Assembly (NCBI RefSeq): GCF_009363095.1
Contig: NZ_CP045295.1
Span: 1,116,001 to 1,180,000, forward strand
Direction of reading: 5' to 3'
Length of the DNA: 64,000 nucleotides
Origin: Paenibacillus cellulositrophicus
GTDB taxonomy: Bacteria > Bacillota > Bacilli > Paenibacillales > Paenibacillaceae
Of the stretch, positions 35,691-43,608 are shown piece by piece. The translations under genes and the position numbers were made by a program. How positions within the stretch are numbered: position 1 is the stretch's first letter; every line of letters starts with the position of its first letter. The notes below the pieces were generated by a model, which worked only from the letters and a program-made list of their open reading frames with translations, made no database searches and was not told the origin of the DNA.

Positions 35691-36767
35691 TTACTTGCTG
35701 TACTCGTTCATCCAGTCCTGAAGCCCTTGCTTGCTGGCACCCCAGCCGTCTACGTATTGGGACAGCTCGGTGGTGGAAATTTGCTCCTTAGGAAGAGCTT
35801 CGCGGGATACGTACACCGGATTCAGAACGACCTTGTCCTCGGTTTGATCCCCGTGCAGCTTCTGGTAGCCATAGCGGACCTGGATGCGTCCGATATCCTT
35901 TGGATCGACAGCGGCGGAAGCGACCCACGGGTTGCTAGGATCCTGGATCATTTGCAGGTCCTCGTCACTCATATCGATACCGTACACCTTGATTTCATCG
36001 CGTCCGGCCTGCTGGATGGCGCGCGCCGCCCCTTTGGCGAACTCGTCCCAAGCAGCCCATACGGCCGAAATCTGGCCCTTCGGATACTGCTTCAGAATTG
36101 CTTCCATCTGGGTCTGCGTGTCCAGTGCCGGGTTATTCGCGGTGCCGAACGTGGCGATTTCCTTAATATCCGGATTCTCTTTCATAAATTTCGCGTAAGA
36201 GGTTTGGCGCCGTTCCATCGGTGCGAATCCTGCCACCCATACTTTGACGATGTTGCCCTTGCCCCCGATGTCCTCCTTCATCTGCTGCAGCGTCAGGTCG
36301 GCCATCTTCTGGTCGTCCTGAGAGAGCACGGTTGCGCCGGGAACGTTCACGTCAGCGTCGAAGACGACGACAGGGATCTTCTGCTCCACTGCTTTGCGGA
36401 GGCCCGGTTCGAGGAGCGAATCGCCGTGGTCGGTCAGAATCAAGTCAAAATGCTGCGTGATGGCCGAATCCAGCAGAGACGCCATTTTTGCTTTATCGTT
36501 GGCTGCCACGAACTTCGTCAGCTTTCCGCCGAATTTCTCCACTTCCTCGGTTACCCCTTGAACGTATTGCTGGGAAAACGTCCCTGTGTTAAACTCCATA
36601 ATAAGCGCAACTCGTTTGCCTGCCAGAGGCTTGTCCGCGTTTGCACCGGATGCACTCCCCGAGTCCGCTGCCGGCGGCGCATTATGACCGCAGGCGCTCA
36701 TCACCATCGACAGTACCAGCAGAACGGATGCCAACACGAAACCCCTTTTTTTACCTCTTAAACGCAT
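35691..36767 (-). CDS. Sugar-type ABC transporter substrate-binding lipoprotein
   Basis: 358-aa periplasmic-binding protein of the RbsB class. Signal peptide with lipobox-like VMSAC (Cys about residue 26), followed by a Ser/Ala linker and KRVALIMEFNTGTFSQQYVQGV; later VVVFDADVNVPG and KVYGIDMSDEDLQMIQDP. It should bind a sugar or related molecule; specificity is unknown. ATG at 36767. First gene of the transporter operon, about 190 bases before the ATPase gene. Confidence 0.88.
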   Translation of the reverse strand: MRLRGKKRGFVLASVLLVLSMVMSACGHNAPPAADSGSASGANADKPLAGKRVALIMEFNTGTFSQQYVQGVTEEVEKFGGKLTKFVAANDKAKMASLLDSAITQHFDLILTDHGDSLLEPGLRKAVEQKIPVVVFDADVNVPGATVLSQDDQKMADLTLQQMKEDIGGKGNIVKVWVAGFAPMERRQTSYAKFMKENPDIKEIATFGTANNPALDTQTQMEAILKQYPKGQISAVWAAWDEFAKGAARAIQQAGRDEIKVYGIDMSDEDLQMIQDPSNPWVASAAVDPKDIGRIQVRYGYQKLHGDQTEDKVVLNPVYVSREALPKEQISTTELSQYVDGWGASKQGLQDWMNEYSK

Positions 36768-36815
36768 TTCTCTCTTCCCCCTTAAAAGCTTCACTATGTT
36801 AAAATGTTATACACT

Positions 36816-36844
36816 AATATAAAGCCTATATCCAAGTATGTAAA
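36816..36844 (-). promoter_or_regulatory. Candidate promoter of the ABC transporter operon
   Basis: -35 TTTACA (36844-36839), 17-base spacer, -10 TATATT (36821-36816), about 50 bases before the start codon. The region around it is very AT-rich. Confidence 0.55.
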
Positions 36845-36994
36845 TAGGTTTTCAAGAGTTTGTATAAATACTTTCTTTTTTTCATAAAAAACCTGTAAAA
36901 ACTGTTCCATTACCGTTCTCTTAGCAGCAATTTCCTTATTTTAATGTATAAAATAGGAATATCTTCAGCAGGTATCCATTTCTGCATTCAAGCA

Positions 36995-37036
36995 CAAAAA
37001 AAACCGCAAGCAAGCGGGCGCCTGCCTACGGCTTTT
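36995..37036 (-). terminator. Terminator after spoIVA
   Basis: Imperfect stem with two G-U pairs (AAAGCCG...CGGTTTT) and eight U on the minus strand. Confidence 0.7.
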
Positions 37037-37052
37037 ACTTAACGACGATGGG

Positions 37053-38531
37053 TTACAAAATAATCGCGATCAATCCGCCAGAACCTTCATTGATAATGCG
37101 TCCGAGCGTCTCCTGCAGTTTATATCTCGCATTATCCGGCATCATGGCGATCTTGCCTTGAATGCCTTCCCGTACGATAGAGTGCAGCGATCTGCCGAAA
37201 ATGTCTGAATCCCAGATCTTGATCGGATCGTTTTCGAAGTCCTGGATGAGATAGCGCACGAGTTCCTCGGACTGTTTCTCCGTGCCGATGATCGGCGAGA
37301 ATTCCGACTCGACATCGACGCGGATCATATGGATCGAAGGCGCTGTCGCCTTCAAGCGTACCCCGAAACGGGATCCTTGGCGAATCAGCTCCGGCTCATC
37401 GAGCGACATTTCGGCCAGCGAAGGAGCGGCGATGCCGTAACCGGTCGTCTTGACCATCTCCAGCGCCTCGGCGAACCGGTCATACTCCCGCTTGGCATGC
37501 GAGAATTCCTGCATCAGCTGCAGCAGGTGGTCCTTGCCGCGGATTTCCACACCGACCACTTCCATCAGGATTTGATCGTACAGTTCATCCGGAGCGAACA
37601 GGTCGATCTCGGCTACCCCTTGGCCCATATTCATGCCGCTGAGCGCCGCGCGGTTGATGAAGTCGTAGTCCATGAACTGGGTGACCACCCGGTCCACGTC
37701 GCGCAAACGGCGGATATCCTTGACCGTATCGCGTACGGAATTTTCATAGTTGCTGCGCAGCCAGTGCTTCTCGTTCAGCACCATAACCCAGCTAGGCAGG
37801 TTGACGTTGACTTCGTGCACCGGGAATTCGTACAGCACTTCGCGCAGGACGCCGGTGACGTCATCCTCCGTCATTGTCGCCGCACTGAGCGCCATGACCG
37901 GAATGTCGTATTTCTCGGCGAGCTCATTGCGCAGCTGCAGCGTTTCTTCACTCCGCGGCTTCGTGGAGTTGATGACCAGCACAAACGGCTTGCCGACTTC
38001 CTTCAGCTCGGCGATGACGCGTTCTTCGGCTTCCACATAGGAGTGGCGCGGAATTTCGGCAATCGTGCCGTCCGTGGTCACCACGACGCCCAGCGTGGAG
38101 TGCTCCTGAATCACTTTCCGCGTCCCGATTTCGGCTGCCTCCTGGAACGGGATCGGCTCCTCGAACCATGGCGTTGATATCATGCGCGGACCGTTTTCAT
38201 CCTCATAGCCTTTGGCGCCTTCCACCGCGTAGCCTACGCAGTCCACAAGGCGGACGTTCACTTCCAGACCTTCGGTGACCTTCAGCTGCACCGCATTGTT
38301 CGGTACAAACTTCGGCTCGGTGGTCATAATCGTCTTCCCGGCAGCGCTCTGCGGGAGCTCATCGACTGCTCTGGCGCGGTCTGCTTCGCTTGCAATGTTC
38401 GGCAGTACAATTGTTTCCATAAACCGTTTAATAAATGTTGACTTTCCTGTGCGGACGGCGCCGACGACACCCAGGTAAATGTCCCCGCCAGTTCGTTCGG
38501 CAATGTCTTTAAAAATGTCCACTTTTTCCAA
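37053..38531 (-). CDS. spoIVA: Stage IV sporulation protein A (coat morphogenetic ATPase)
   Basis: 492 aa from a TTG at 38531 (GGAGGGG, 7 bases), the same length as B. subtilis SpoIVA. Walker A GAVRTGKST with K30, and the sequence LEKVDIFKDIAERTGGDIYLGVVG match the family. SpoIVA polymerises with ATP hydrolysis around the forespore and anchors the coat. The C-terminus ends GSGGLIAIIL, the expected membrane-contact tail. Two SigE-like promoters lie upstream. Confidence 0.97.
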   Translation of the reverse strand: MEKVDIFKDIAERTGGDIYLGVVGAVRTGKSTFIKRFMETIVLPNIASEADRARAVDELPQSAAGKTIMTTEPKFVPNNAVQLKVTEGLEVNVRLVDCVGYAVEGAKGYEDENGPRMISTPWFEEPIPFQEAAEIGTRKVIQEHSTLGVVVTTDGTIAEIPRHSYVEAEERVIAELKEVGKPFVLVINSTKPRSEETLQLRNELAEKYDIPVMALSAATMTEDDVTGVLREVLYEFPVHEVNVNLPSWVMVLNEKHWLRSNYENSVRDTVKDIRRLRDVDRVVTQFMDYDFINRAALSGMNMGQGVAEIDLFAPDELYDQILMEVVGVEIRGKDHLLQLMQEFSHAKREYDRFAEALEMVKTTGYGIAAPSLAEMSLDEPELIRQGSRFGVRLKATAPSIHMIRVDVESEFSPIIGTEKQSEELVRYLIQDFENDPIKIWDSDIFGRSLHSIVREGIQGKIAMMPDNARYKLQETLGRIINEGSGGLIAIIL

Positions 38532-38720
38532 AAGAGATCCCCTCCTCATTTACTCCGAAGGAAAAATGCTTTAAGAGCATCCGCTTCGTGTTCCATCTGG
38601 AGCCTCGAGCCATTGCAACGGATTGGAGCCTTACAATGTCGTCAGTAGTCCGCCGCCGGTAGTCAGGTAGGATGGGAAACGGCAAAGCGGCGTTACTCCG
38701 TAGGCATTTGGACTAGTATC
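38532..38720 (-). other. Long 5' leader of spoIVA
   Basis: About 180 bases between the proximal SigE-like promoter and the start codon. It contains a possible hairpin (CGCCGC with GCGGCG around 38650-38692) and two near-repeats of GGCTCCA. No known riboswitch class was recognised. Confidence 0.45.
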
Positions 38721-38749
38721 ATAGTATGTACCTATTAAAAACAATATGA
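38721..38749 (-). promoter_or_regulatory. SigE-type promoter of spoIVA (proximal)
   Basis: -35 TCATATT (38749-38743), 14-base spacer, -10 CATACTAT (38728-38721), a close match to the SigE consensus. Confidence 0.75.
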
Positions 38750-38814
38750 CGGGTATTCGGAATAAAATTCATATAATCCCTGCGTCGTTCGCATGCCCCT
38801 CGTCATCCCTCTCA

Positions 38815-38843
38815 GATATATGCCGGGGCAGAAATAAATATGT
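38815..38843 (-). promoter_or_regulatory. Second SigE-like promoter of spoIVA (distal)
   Basis: -35-like ACATATT (38843-38837), 14-base spacer, -10-like CATATATC (38822-38815). Weaker than the proximal one; B. subtilis spoIVA also has two SigE promoters. Confidence 0.45.
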
Positions 38844-38946
38844 ATATGAAGCATGCAGCACAACATAACTACCTGCGCACAACCGCTCATCCGCTTGTTG
38901 ATGCTGTTTTGCTAGCGGGAATCCCGAAAAACATAGCAATACGCAT

Positions 38947-38978
38947 AAAAAAAGACCTGCTGTTTCCAGCAGGCCTTT
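38947..38978 (-). terminator. Terminator after the YphF-like gene
   Basis: Stem GGCCTGCTG/CAGCAGGTC with GAAA loop, followed by seven U on the minus strand. Confidence 0.85.
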
Positions 38979-39002
38979 CTCTTCCAATCTGTATGTTCAG
39001 CT

Positions 39003-39770
39003 TCACGCCCCTGTCTCCGATTTGGCGACTGGCGCATCCCCTGACCACTCGTACGGCAGCGACTTCACCGGTACATAATCGGAAGACTTGATGAGGTAAT
39101 CTCGTAAATCCTCGTCTTTGGAAGGCTTCACGCCTTCCTTGTCAATCAGCTGCATAATATCAAACGCATAATCCGCGTACACCACGCCCTTGGCATCCAT
39201 GATAAAGCTCATGTCCTGACCCGAATATACGCTCTTCAGCTCAACATTGTTTGTGCCAGCCAGATCCGGGTCAACGACATGGATTCCGGGATAAATTTCT
39301 TCGCCGGCCGGCAGCTGCCCATCATGCTTGGACTTATACAAATCGACAGCCCGCTGCACGTCGTTGACCTTTTGCACCGTGACGAGATCCATGACCTTAA
39401 CGGTCGGGTCGGTCTCTTCGTTCTGGACCAGGAAGTATGCGCTTCCGCCTTTCTCAAAGGCGGTTGTTGGGATATCGTCCAAGTAGCCCCGTTTTTGGAG
39501 CTGGTCCAGGTCGATGCGGAACTTCTCAAAGCGCGGCGTCGTTTCATCCGCATTGATGATCGGCAGGATCCCCTGATCCTTTTGAAAATCGTCCATCGCG
39601 GACTGGATGCGCTTCACGCTTTCACGGTAGGATACCCTCGTCTCACCGCTCTTCTGATCCGGATACATGCAGGCTGTGGCGGTCATGATCAACAGCAGCA
39701 CCATGACAGCCGTCGCCGCCTTCCGGGCTCCCTTCATCATCTTGTTGGTCAAAGCCGATGTCATCAACAA
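39003..39770 (-). CDS. Putative lipoprotein, YphF-like by position
   Basis: 255 aa with signal peptide and a lipobox-like ATAC (Cys about residue 34). The mature part looks alpha/beta with EKFRIDLDQLQKRGYLDDIPTTAFEKGGSAYFLVQ. It lies directly upstream of spoIVA in the place of B. subtilis yphF. Function unknown. The exact start is uncertain (TTG TTG ATG in a row). Confidence 0.75.
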   Translation of the reverse strand: MLMTSALTNKMMKGARKAATAVMVLLLIMTATACMYPDQKSGETRVSYRESVKRIQSAMDDFQKDQGILPIINADETTPRFEKFRIDLDQLQKRGYLDDIPTTAFEKGGSAYFLVQNEETDPTVKVMDLVTVQKVNDVQRAVDLYKSKHDGQLPAGEEIYPGIHVVDPDLAGTNNVELKSVYSGQDMSFIMDAKGVVYADYAFDIMQLIDKEGVKPSKDEDLRDYLIKSSDYVPVKSLPYEWSGDAPVAKSETGA

Positions 39771-39842
39771 ATATCACCCTTTGCATATAGTAAAGCCGAT
39801 TGATACATCAAGCAGCCTGTAACGTGTTTGTCCTGCCCGCAG

Positions 39843-40202
39843 CTACCATAGGTCGTCCTCCCTGTCACGGTTCCTTGCTGCTTCCAGCTGCTTGCGGACC
39901 GCCGCCTTCAGTTTGTCTTCCGGGACTGTCACCGTCACCGCCCCGCGCACTCTAGCTTGACAAGACAGCCTGGTGCCGCTGCGGATCAGGGAGCCGAGCT
40001 TGCGCTTCTCCGCCTCGGCGGGAGGGGTGAGCTGTCCGGCGCTGGCGGCGTCAACCTGAACTTTGCACATCAAACAGCCCATTTTGCCCCCGCATCGCGT
40101 GGGTATGTATACACCTGCATCCCTGGCCGCATGGAGCAGCGATATGCCTTCACGGACGAGAACGCTTTTGCCTGACGGCTGGAACGTAACTTTATGGTTC
40201 AT
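39843..40202 (-). CDS. 2Fe-2S ferredoxin-like protein (second of two)
   Basis: 119 aa with the plant-type 2Fe-2S motif: C37-x5-C43-x2-C46 and C81, in a beta-grasp fold (VTFQPSGKSVLVREGISLLHAARDAGVYIPTRCGGKMGCLMCKV). Charged C-terminal extension (DREDDLW). Overlaps the nucleotidyltransferase gene by 4 bases. Redox partner unknown. Confidence 0.87.
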   Translation of the reverse strand: MNHKVTFQPSGKSVLVREGISLLHAARDAGVYIPTRCGGKMGCLMCKVQVDAASAGQLTPPAEAEKRKLGSLIRSGTRLSCQARVRGAVTVTVPEDKLKAAVRKQLEAARNRDREDDLW

Positions 40203-40867
40203 TGGCGTTCCCGCCCGGCATGGCCTGAATCCCGCCCATTTACCGCAAATCGTACTAACGACTCGGTATGGAGCAGTTGGGAAATGATCTGAATGTGCTC
40301 GGATTGGAACGCATTATCCGTGAGCAGATCCTCTAGGAGGGGTAAATGGGCCTGCAAATCTGCCCGCATGGCAGCGGCAATCGCCGTGTACCGGTCCTCC
40401 CGGTTCCGAAGCACATTAAACAGCAGCTCATGGCTGAGCGGCATCAGCGGAACCCGTATTGAGTGTAGTTTCGCATGGACGCCCGCAGGGACTAGCCTCC
40501 GGTTAATTTCAACCTTATAATGTGAACCCTCCGCCTGAACTTCGAACCCTCCCACCAGTTCCAGCGTGTACCGGCTCAACTTATAATGGCTTAACACGGA
40601 CCGGTATTGATCCGTAACGCTCAGGACCGGCTGATCCACCGCCCGCCCTGCGAGGGCATGATGAAGCTCCGATACGGAGGCCGAATCGGCGTAGATGTCA
40701 ATATCGCGTGGCGGTTTATCCAAATGCACGTCCTGCAGCAAAAGCCCGCAGCTTCCGCCAATTAACCAGCAGGATGAGGTTTGCGACAGCGCATGAGAGG
40801 CGTCATGCAGGGCTTGCTGTAATTCGGCTGGGATCTGCACGGCACACACTCCAATCTTCCGGTCCAT
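40199..40867 (-). CDS. Nucleotidyltransferase-fold protein between two ferredoxins
   Basis: 222 aa. Residues 35-60 carry the NTase pattern WLIGGSCGLLLQDV then RDIDIYAD (GGS 37-39, D55 and D57), as in AbiEii/MenA-type and other small nucleotidyltransferases. A third acidic residue may be in YKVEINRR. Substrate unknown. The coupling on both sides with ferredoxin genes (4-base overlap and direct adjacency) is unusual and suggests joint function. Confidence 0.78.
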   Translation of the reverse strand: MDRKIGVCAVQIPAELQQALHDASHALSQTSSCWLIGGSCGLLLQDVHLDKPPRDIDIYADSASVSELHHALAGRAVDQPVLSVTDQYRSVLSHYKLSRYTLELVGGFEVQAEGSHYKVEINRRLVPAGVHAKLHSIRVPLMPLSHELLFNVLRNREDRYTAIAAAMRADLQAHLPLLEDLLTDNAFQSEHIQIISQLLHTESLVRFAVNGRDSGHAGRERQ

Positions 40868-41170
40868 TTAAAAATACGTTTTGTTTCTGGCTACGATTTT
40901 TCCCGCCGTCTTGACCACGGCTTGGCATCCTAGACGATAGCCTTCGTCAAACTCTTCCGGGTCGAGGCGAAGATGTTCCGCTTTCGTCGGTTCCTCCAGG
41001 TGCTCCGCCCCCTCGGAAATCAGACAACGGCAGCGGGCACAAGTACCGCGGGTGCAGAGGTGCTGCCAGTCCACTTTGTTGTCCTTCGCATGCTGAAGGA
41101 TGCTTTTGCCCGGTTCAGGCACGACGGTTTTCTCGATTGTTCTTCCAATTAGCTGTAATGCTGCTTCCAT
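40868..41170 (-). CDS. 2Fe-2S ferredoxin-like protein (first of two)
   Basis: 100 aa from ATG 41170. Cluster ligands C39-x4-C44-x2-C47 and C82, with one extra Cys at 49 (HLCTRGTCARCRC). The open frame extends further upstream, but across DUF2768 in another frame; the internal start aligns with the family N-terminus (LQLIGRTIEKTVVPEPGKSILQHAKD). Confidence 0.87.
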   Translation of the reverse strand: MEAALQLIGRTIEKTVVPEPGKSILQHAKDNKVDWQHLCTRGTCARCRCLISEGAEHLEEPTKAEHLRLDPEEFDEGYRLGCQAVVKTAGKIVARNKTYF

Positions 41171-41193
41171 GTTCGTTATCCACCGTTCCTTTG

Positions 41194-41373
41194 CTACATT
41201 AATGCTGCCATGCCGCCCAAAAATCCGACCACCATAATGACAAATGCGACCAAAGAGAGGGCTCCCCGAAGAACCCCCTTTGTTTTGGTTCGGGCGAAGG
41301 TAATGAGAAAGACGGATAGCCCCATAATCAAGATGGCGATCAGGGATACCCACATTTTTGTCATTGGATCCAT
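41194..41373 (-). CDS. yphE: DUF2768 small membrane protein (YphE-like)
   Basis: 59 aa, two membrane helices (residues about 7-27 and 36-57: MWVSLIAILIMGLSVFLITFA and LSLVAFVIMVVGFLGGMAAL). Matches DUF2768 in size and layout and sits between yphF and gpsA as in B. subtilis. First gene of the ferredoxin operon, with a promoter about 40 bases upstream. Confidence 0.8.
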   Translation of the reverse strand: MDPMTKMWVSLIAILIMGLSVFLITFARTKTKGVLRGALSLVAFVIMVVGFLGGMAALM

Positions 41374-41410
41374 ACGCTAAAACTCTCCAATCTGTTCCAT
41401 CATTAACCGT

Positions 41411-41441
41411 ATTATAACACGAAACTTGTCCGATTTCGCAA
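41411..41441 (-). promoter_or_regulatory. Extended -10 promoter of the DUF2768-ferredoxin operon
   Basis: TGTTATAAT (extended -10, TATAAT at 41416-41411) with a TTGCGA at 19-base spacing. Confidence 0.65.
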
Positions 41442-41524
41442 AATGCGCCCACAAAGTAAGGCTCGGTCAGCAGTCCCCGTACTTCTTCCTCTCATCAGAA
41501 CGGCACAGACGATTTGACACATAT

Positions 41525-41581
41525 AAAAAAAGAGCGAAAAGCCCTGCAGCCTCCGGCTCCAAAGACTTCATGCTCTTTTTT
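41525..41581 (-). terminator. Terminator after the SpoVIF gene
   Basis: Stem AAAAAAGAGC/GCTCTTTTTT with internal paired loop; U run on the minus strand. Confidence 0.75.
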
Positions 41582-41597
41582 CGTCAGACCTATATGA

Positions 41598-41873
41598 TTA
41601 TTTCTTCATCATCATTTTCATCAACGCTTCCATGTTTTCAGGATTCATCCCGCTTTTCTTCACGGCGCTGATGATATCCTTGATGGTTTCCTCGCTGACG
41701 GGAACGTTGGCCATCGCGGATACTTGTTTAATCAGCTGACGGAGCTGGGCCTCGTTTTGCATGGTCGACGGCTTAACCGTGCTGGCCAGTTTTTTGACGG
41801 CACTTTCAGAGATGTTTTTGCCCGTTTTCTTATTGATCGCCTTCAGCGCATCCCTAGAAATGTTTTTGCTCAA
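41598..41873 (-). CDS. Stage VI sporulation protein F-like protein
   Basis: 91 aa from a TTG at 41873 (GGAGGGGAG upstream). The sequence SKNISRDALKAINKKTGKNISESAVKKLASTVKPSTMQNEAQLRQLI and the Met-rich end MEALMKMMMKK are typical of the SpoVIF family of spore coat assembly proteins. Confidence 0.82.
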   Translation of the reverse strand: MSKNISRDALKAINKKTGKNISESAVKKLASTVKPSTMQNEAQLRQLIKQVSAMANVPVSEETIKDIISAVKKSGMNPENMEALMKMMMKK

Positions 41874-41943
41874 TGTCTTCTCCCCTCCTCCGGCATTCCT
41901 CAACCCTAATATATGAGGAAGTGCGGAAAAAGGTGAATAAGCA

Positions 41944-42984
41944 TTAACGGTGCCACTGCTCCCACGTTTCCAGCTTCATCGTCTCCATTTCGGTCTTCGG
42001 GTCCCGGCCCATGAGCGCCTCGACGGCAATGCGCGGATTCCGGTTCAAAAAGAGCACGTGGTACAGCTGATCGGCTATCGGCATCTGTACGCCGTACTTT
42101 TTCGAGATGTCATGCGCCGCTTGGGTCGTCCGGACACCTTCCACCACCATGCCCATCGAATCCAGCACCTCATTGAGGTTTTTGCCTTGACCGAGCATGG
42201 AGCCTGCCCGCCAGTTCCGGCTGTGCCTGCTCGTTGCCGTGGCCACCAGGTCCCCGACGCCCGCGAGGCCGGAGAACGTGAGCGGGTTCGCTCCCATTTC
42301 CACGCCGATCCGGGTGATTTCAGCCAAACCTCGCGTCAGCAGCGCCGCTTTTGCGTTGTCCCCGAAGCCAAGTCCATCCGACATGCCCGCGCCGAGGGCA
42401 ATGATGTTCTTCAGCGCTCCCGCGAGCTCGACCCCGACCATATCCCGGTTGGTGTATACACGGAAGTCGGAATTCATAAACAAGTCCTGCGCGGCGACCG
42501 CCTCGCTCTCGGTCAGTGATGCGACCACAACGGTGGTCGGGCACCTCTTGACGACCTCCTCCGCATGGCTTGGACCGGACATGACTACGATTCTTCCCTC
42601 TTCGCAGCCCAGCTCTTCAGCGATGACCGTGGACATCCGCTTCAACGTTTCGGTCTCAAAACCTTTCGTCGCATGGATCACGAGCATATCCTTCTGCCAA
42701 TGAGCGCTTAAGTCCCGCGCCACCTGCCGCATCGCTTTGGATGGGGCAACGATAACTACGGCCTTCGCCCCCGACACCGCTTCCCCCATGTCGCTTGTCG
42801 CTTTCAGATTGACCGGCAGCTGAGCGTCCGGCAGATAGCGGTTGTTGGTATGCTGCTCATTGATTTCCTTGACCTGATCCGGATTTCGGCTCCACAGCAC
42901 CACCTCCGGATGGTTTGCGGCCAGCACGCTGGCCAAAGCCGTTCCCCAGCTGCCCGCGACCAATACAGCCACTTTATTTGACAA
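41944..42984 (-). CDS. gpsA: NAD(P)H-dependent glycerol-3-phosphate dehydrogenase
   Basis: 346 aa starting with TTG at 42984. Rossmann region VAVLVAGSWGTALASVLA, catalytic Lys in ELAGALKNIIALGAGMSDGLGFGDNAKAALLTRGL. It makes sn-glycerol 3-phosphate for phospholipids. The first Rossmann turn reads AGSWGTAL where GAGSWGTAL is usual. Overlaps plsY by 11 bases: PlsY uses the product directly. Confidence 0.95.
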   Translation of the reverse strand: MSNKVAVLVAGSWGTALASVLAANHPEVVLWSRNPDQVKEINEQHTNNRYLPDAQLPVNLKATSDMGEAVSGAKAVVIVAPSKAMRQVARDLSAHWQKDMLVIHATKGFETETLKRMSTVIAEELGCEEGRIVVMSGPSHAEEVVKRCPTTVVVASLTESEAVAAQDLFMNSDFRVYTNRDMVGVELAGALKNIIALGAGMSDGLGFGDNAKAALLTRGLAEITRIGVEMGANPLTFSGLAGVGDLVATATSRHSRNWRAGSMLGQGKNLNEVLDSMGMVVEGVRTTQAAHDISKKYGVQMPIADQLYHVLFLNRNPRIAVEALMGRDPKTEMETMKLETWEQWHR

Positions 42985-43597
42985 TCCCTTTACCCCCTTT
43001 GGGCCCTCCGGATCCGATCTTATTTTCCCGGCCCTGAAGAATTTTCACAATATTGCTCCGATGTCTCCAGAAGGCAAATATACAAATAATGAGACTGGTC
43101 CAAAAAATCGGCCAGGCATAACCCAAAATGAGCAAAAATACAGGCGTAAGCGCCACGAACACCAGCGATCCCAGCGACACGTACCGTGTAACCACGATCA
43201 GCAGAATGGCGATAATGCCGGCATACAGTGCTGGCAGAAAGCTCAGTGTCGCCATGACGCCAATGGTCGTCGCGATGCCTTTGCCCCCACGGAAGTGAAA
43301 ATACACCGGCCAGTTATGCCCAACGATCGCACCGATGCCGCATAATGCGGGAACCCATGCCTCGCCTCCGCCCATCCACACACCGATCCAGACCGCCGCG
43401 ATTCCTTTGAGGACGTCCAGCGCCAGAACCAGAACGGCCGGTCCCTTCCCCAGTATGCGCAGCGTATTCGTCGCTCCTGCATTACCGCTGCCGTGCTGGC
43501 GGATGTCGATCCCTTTCAGCAGCTTGGCAAGGACGACGCTGAAGCTGATGGAGCCGAGCAAGTAACTCAGTATAATGGCGATGATCTGTAGAACCAA
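42974..43597 (-). CDS. plsY: Glycerol-3-phosphate acyltransferase PlsY
   Basis: 207-aa membrane protein with about five helices. Motifs: YLLGSISFSVVLAK, RQHGSGNAGATNTLR, and FRGGKGIATTIG. It transfers acyl from acyl-phosphate to glycerol 3-phosphate. Confidence 0.95.
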   Translation of the reverse strand: MVLQIIAIILSYLLGSISFSVVLAKLLKGIDIRQHGSGNAGATNTLRILGKGPAVLVLALDVLKGIAAVWIGVWMGGGEAWVPALCGIGAIVGHNWPVYFHFRGGKGIATTIGVMATLSFLPALYAGIIAILLIVVTRYVSLGSLVFVALTPVFLLILGYAWPIFWTSLIICIFAFWRHRSNIVKILQGRENKIGSGGPKGGKGIVK

Positions 43598-43608
43598 GCT
43601 ATTCTCCC

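Noticed and set aside
38640..38700. Resemblance to a c-di-GMP riboswitch (GGGAAACGGCAAAGC) on the plus strand
   Set aside because: Element order does not fit the GEMM motif and no gene follows on that strand.
38769..38987. 72-aa open frame on the minus strand upstream of spoIVA
   Set aside because: It starts inside the terminator of the preceding gene and covers the distal SigE-like promoter; no ribosome site.
41447..41475. Possible third copy of the repeated leader element (CCCACAAAGTAAGGCTC)
   Set aside because: Only the first ten bases match; the far arm TGCGGG...CCCCGAAAT is absent.
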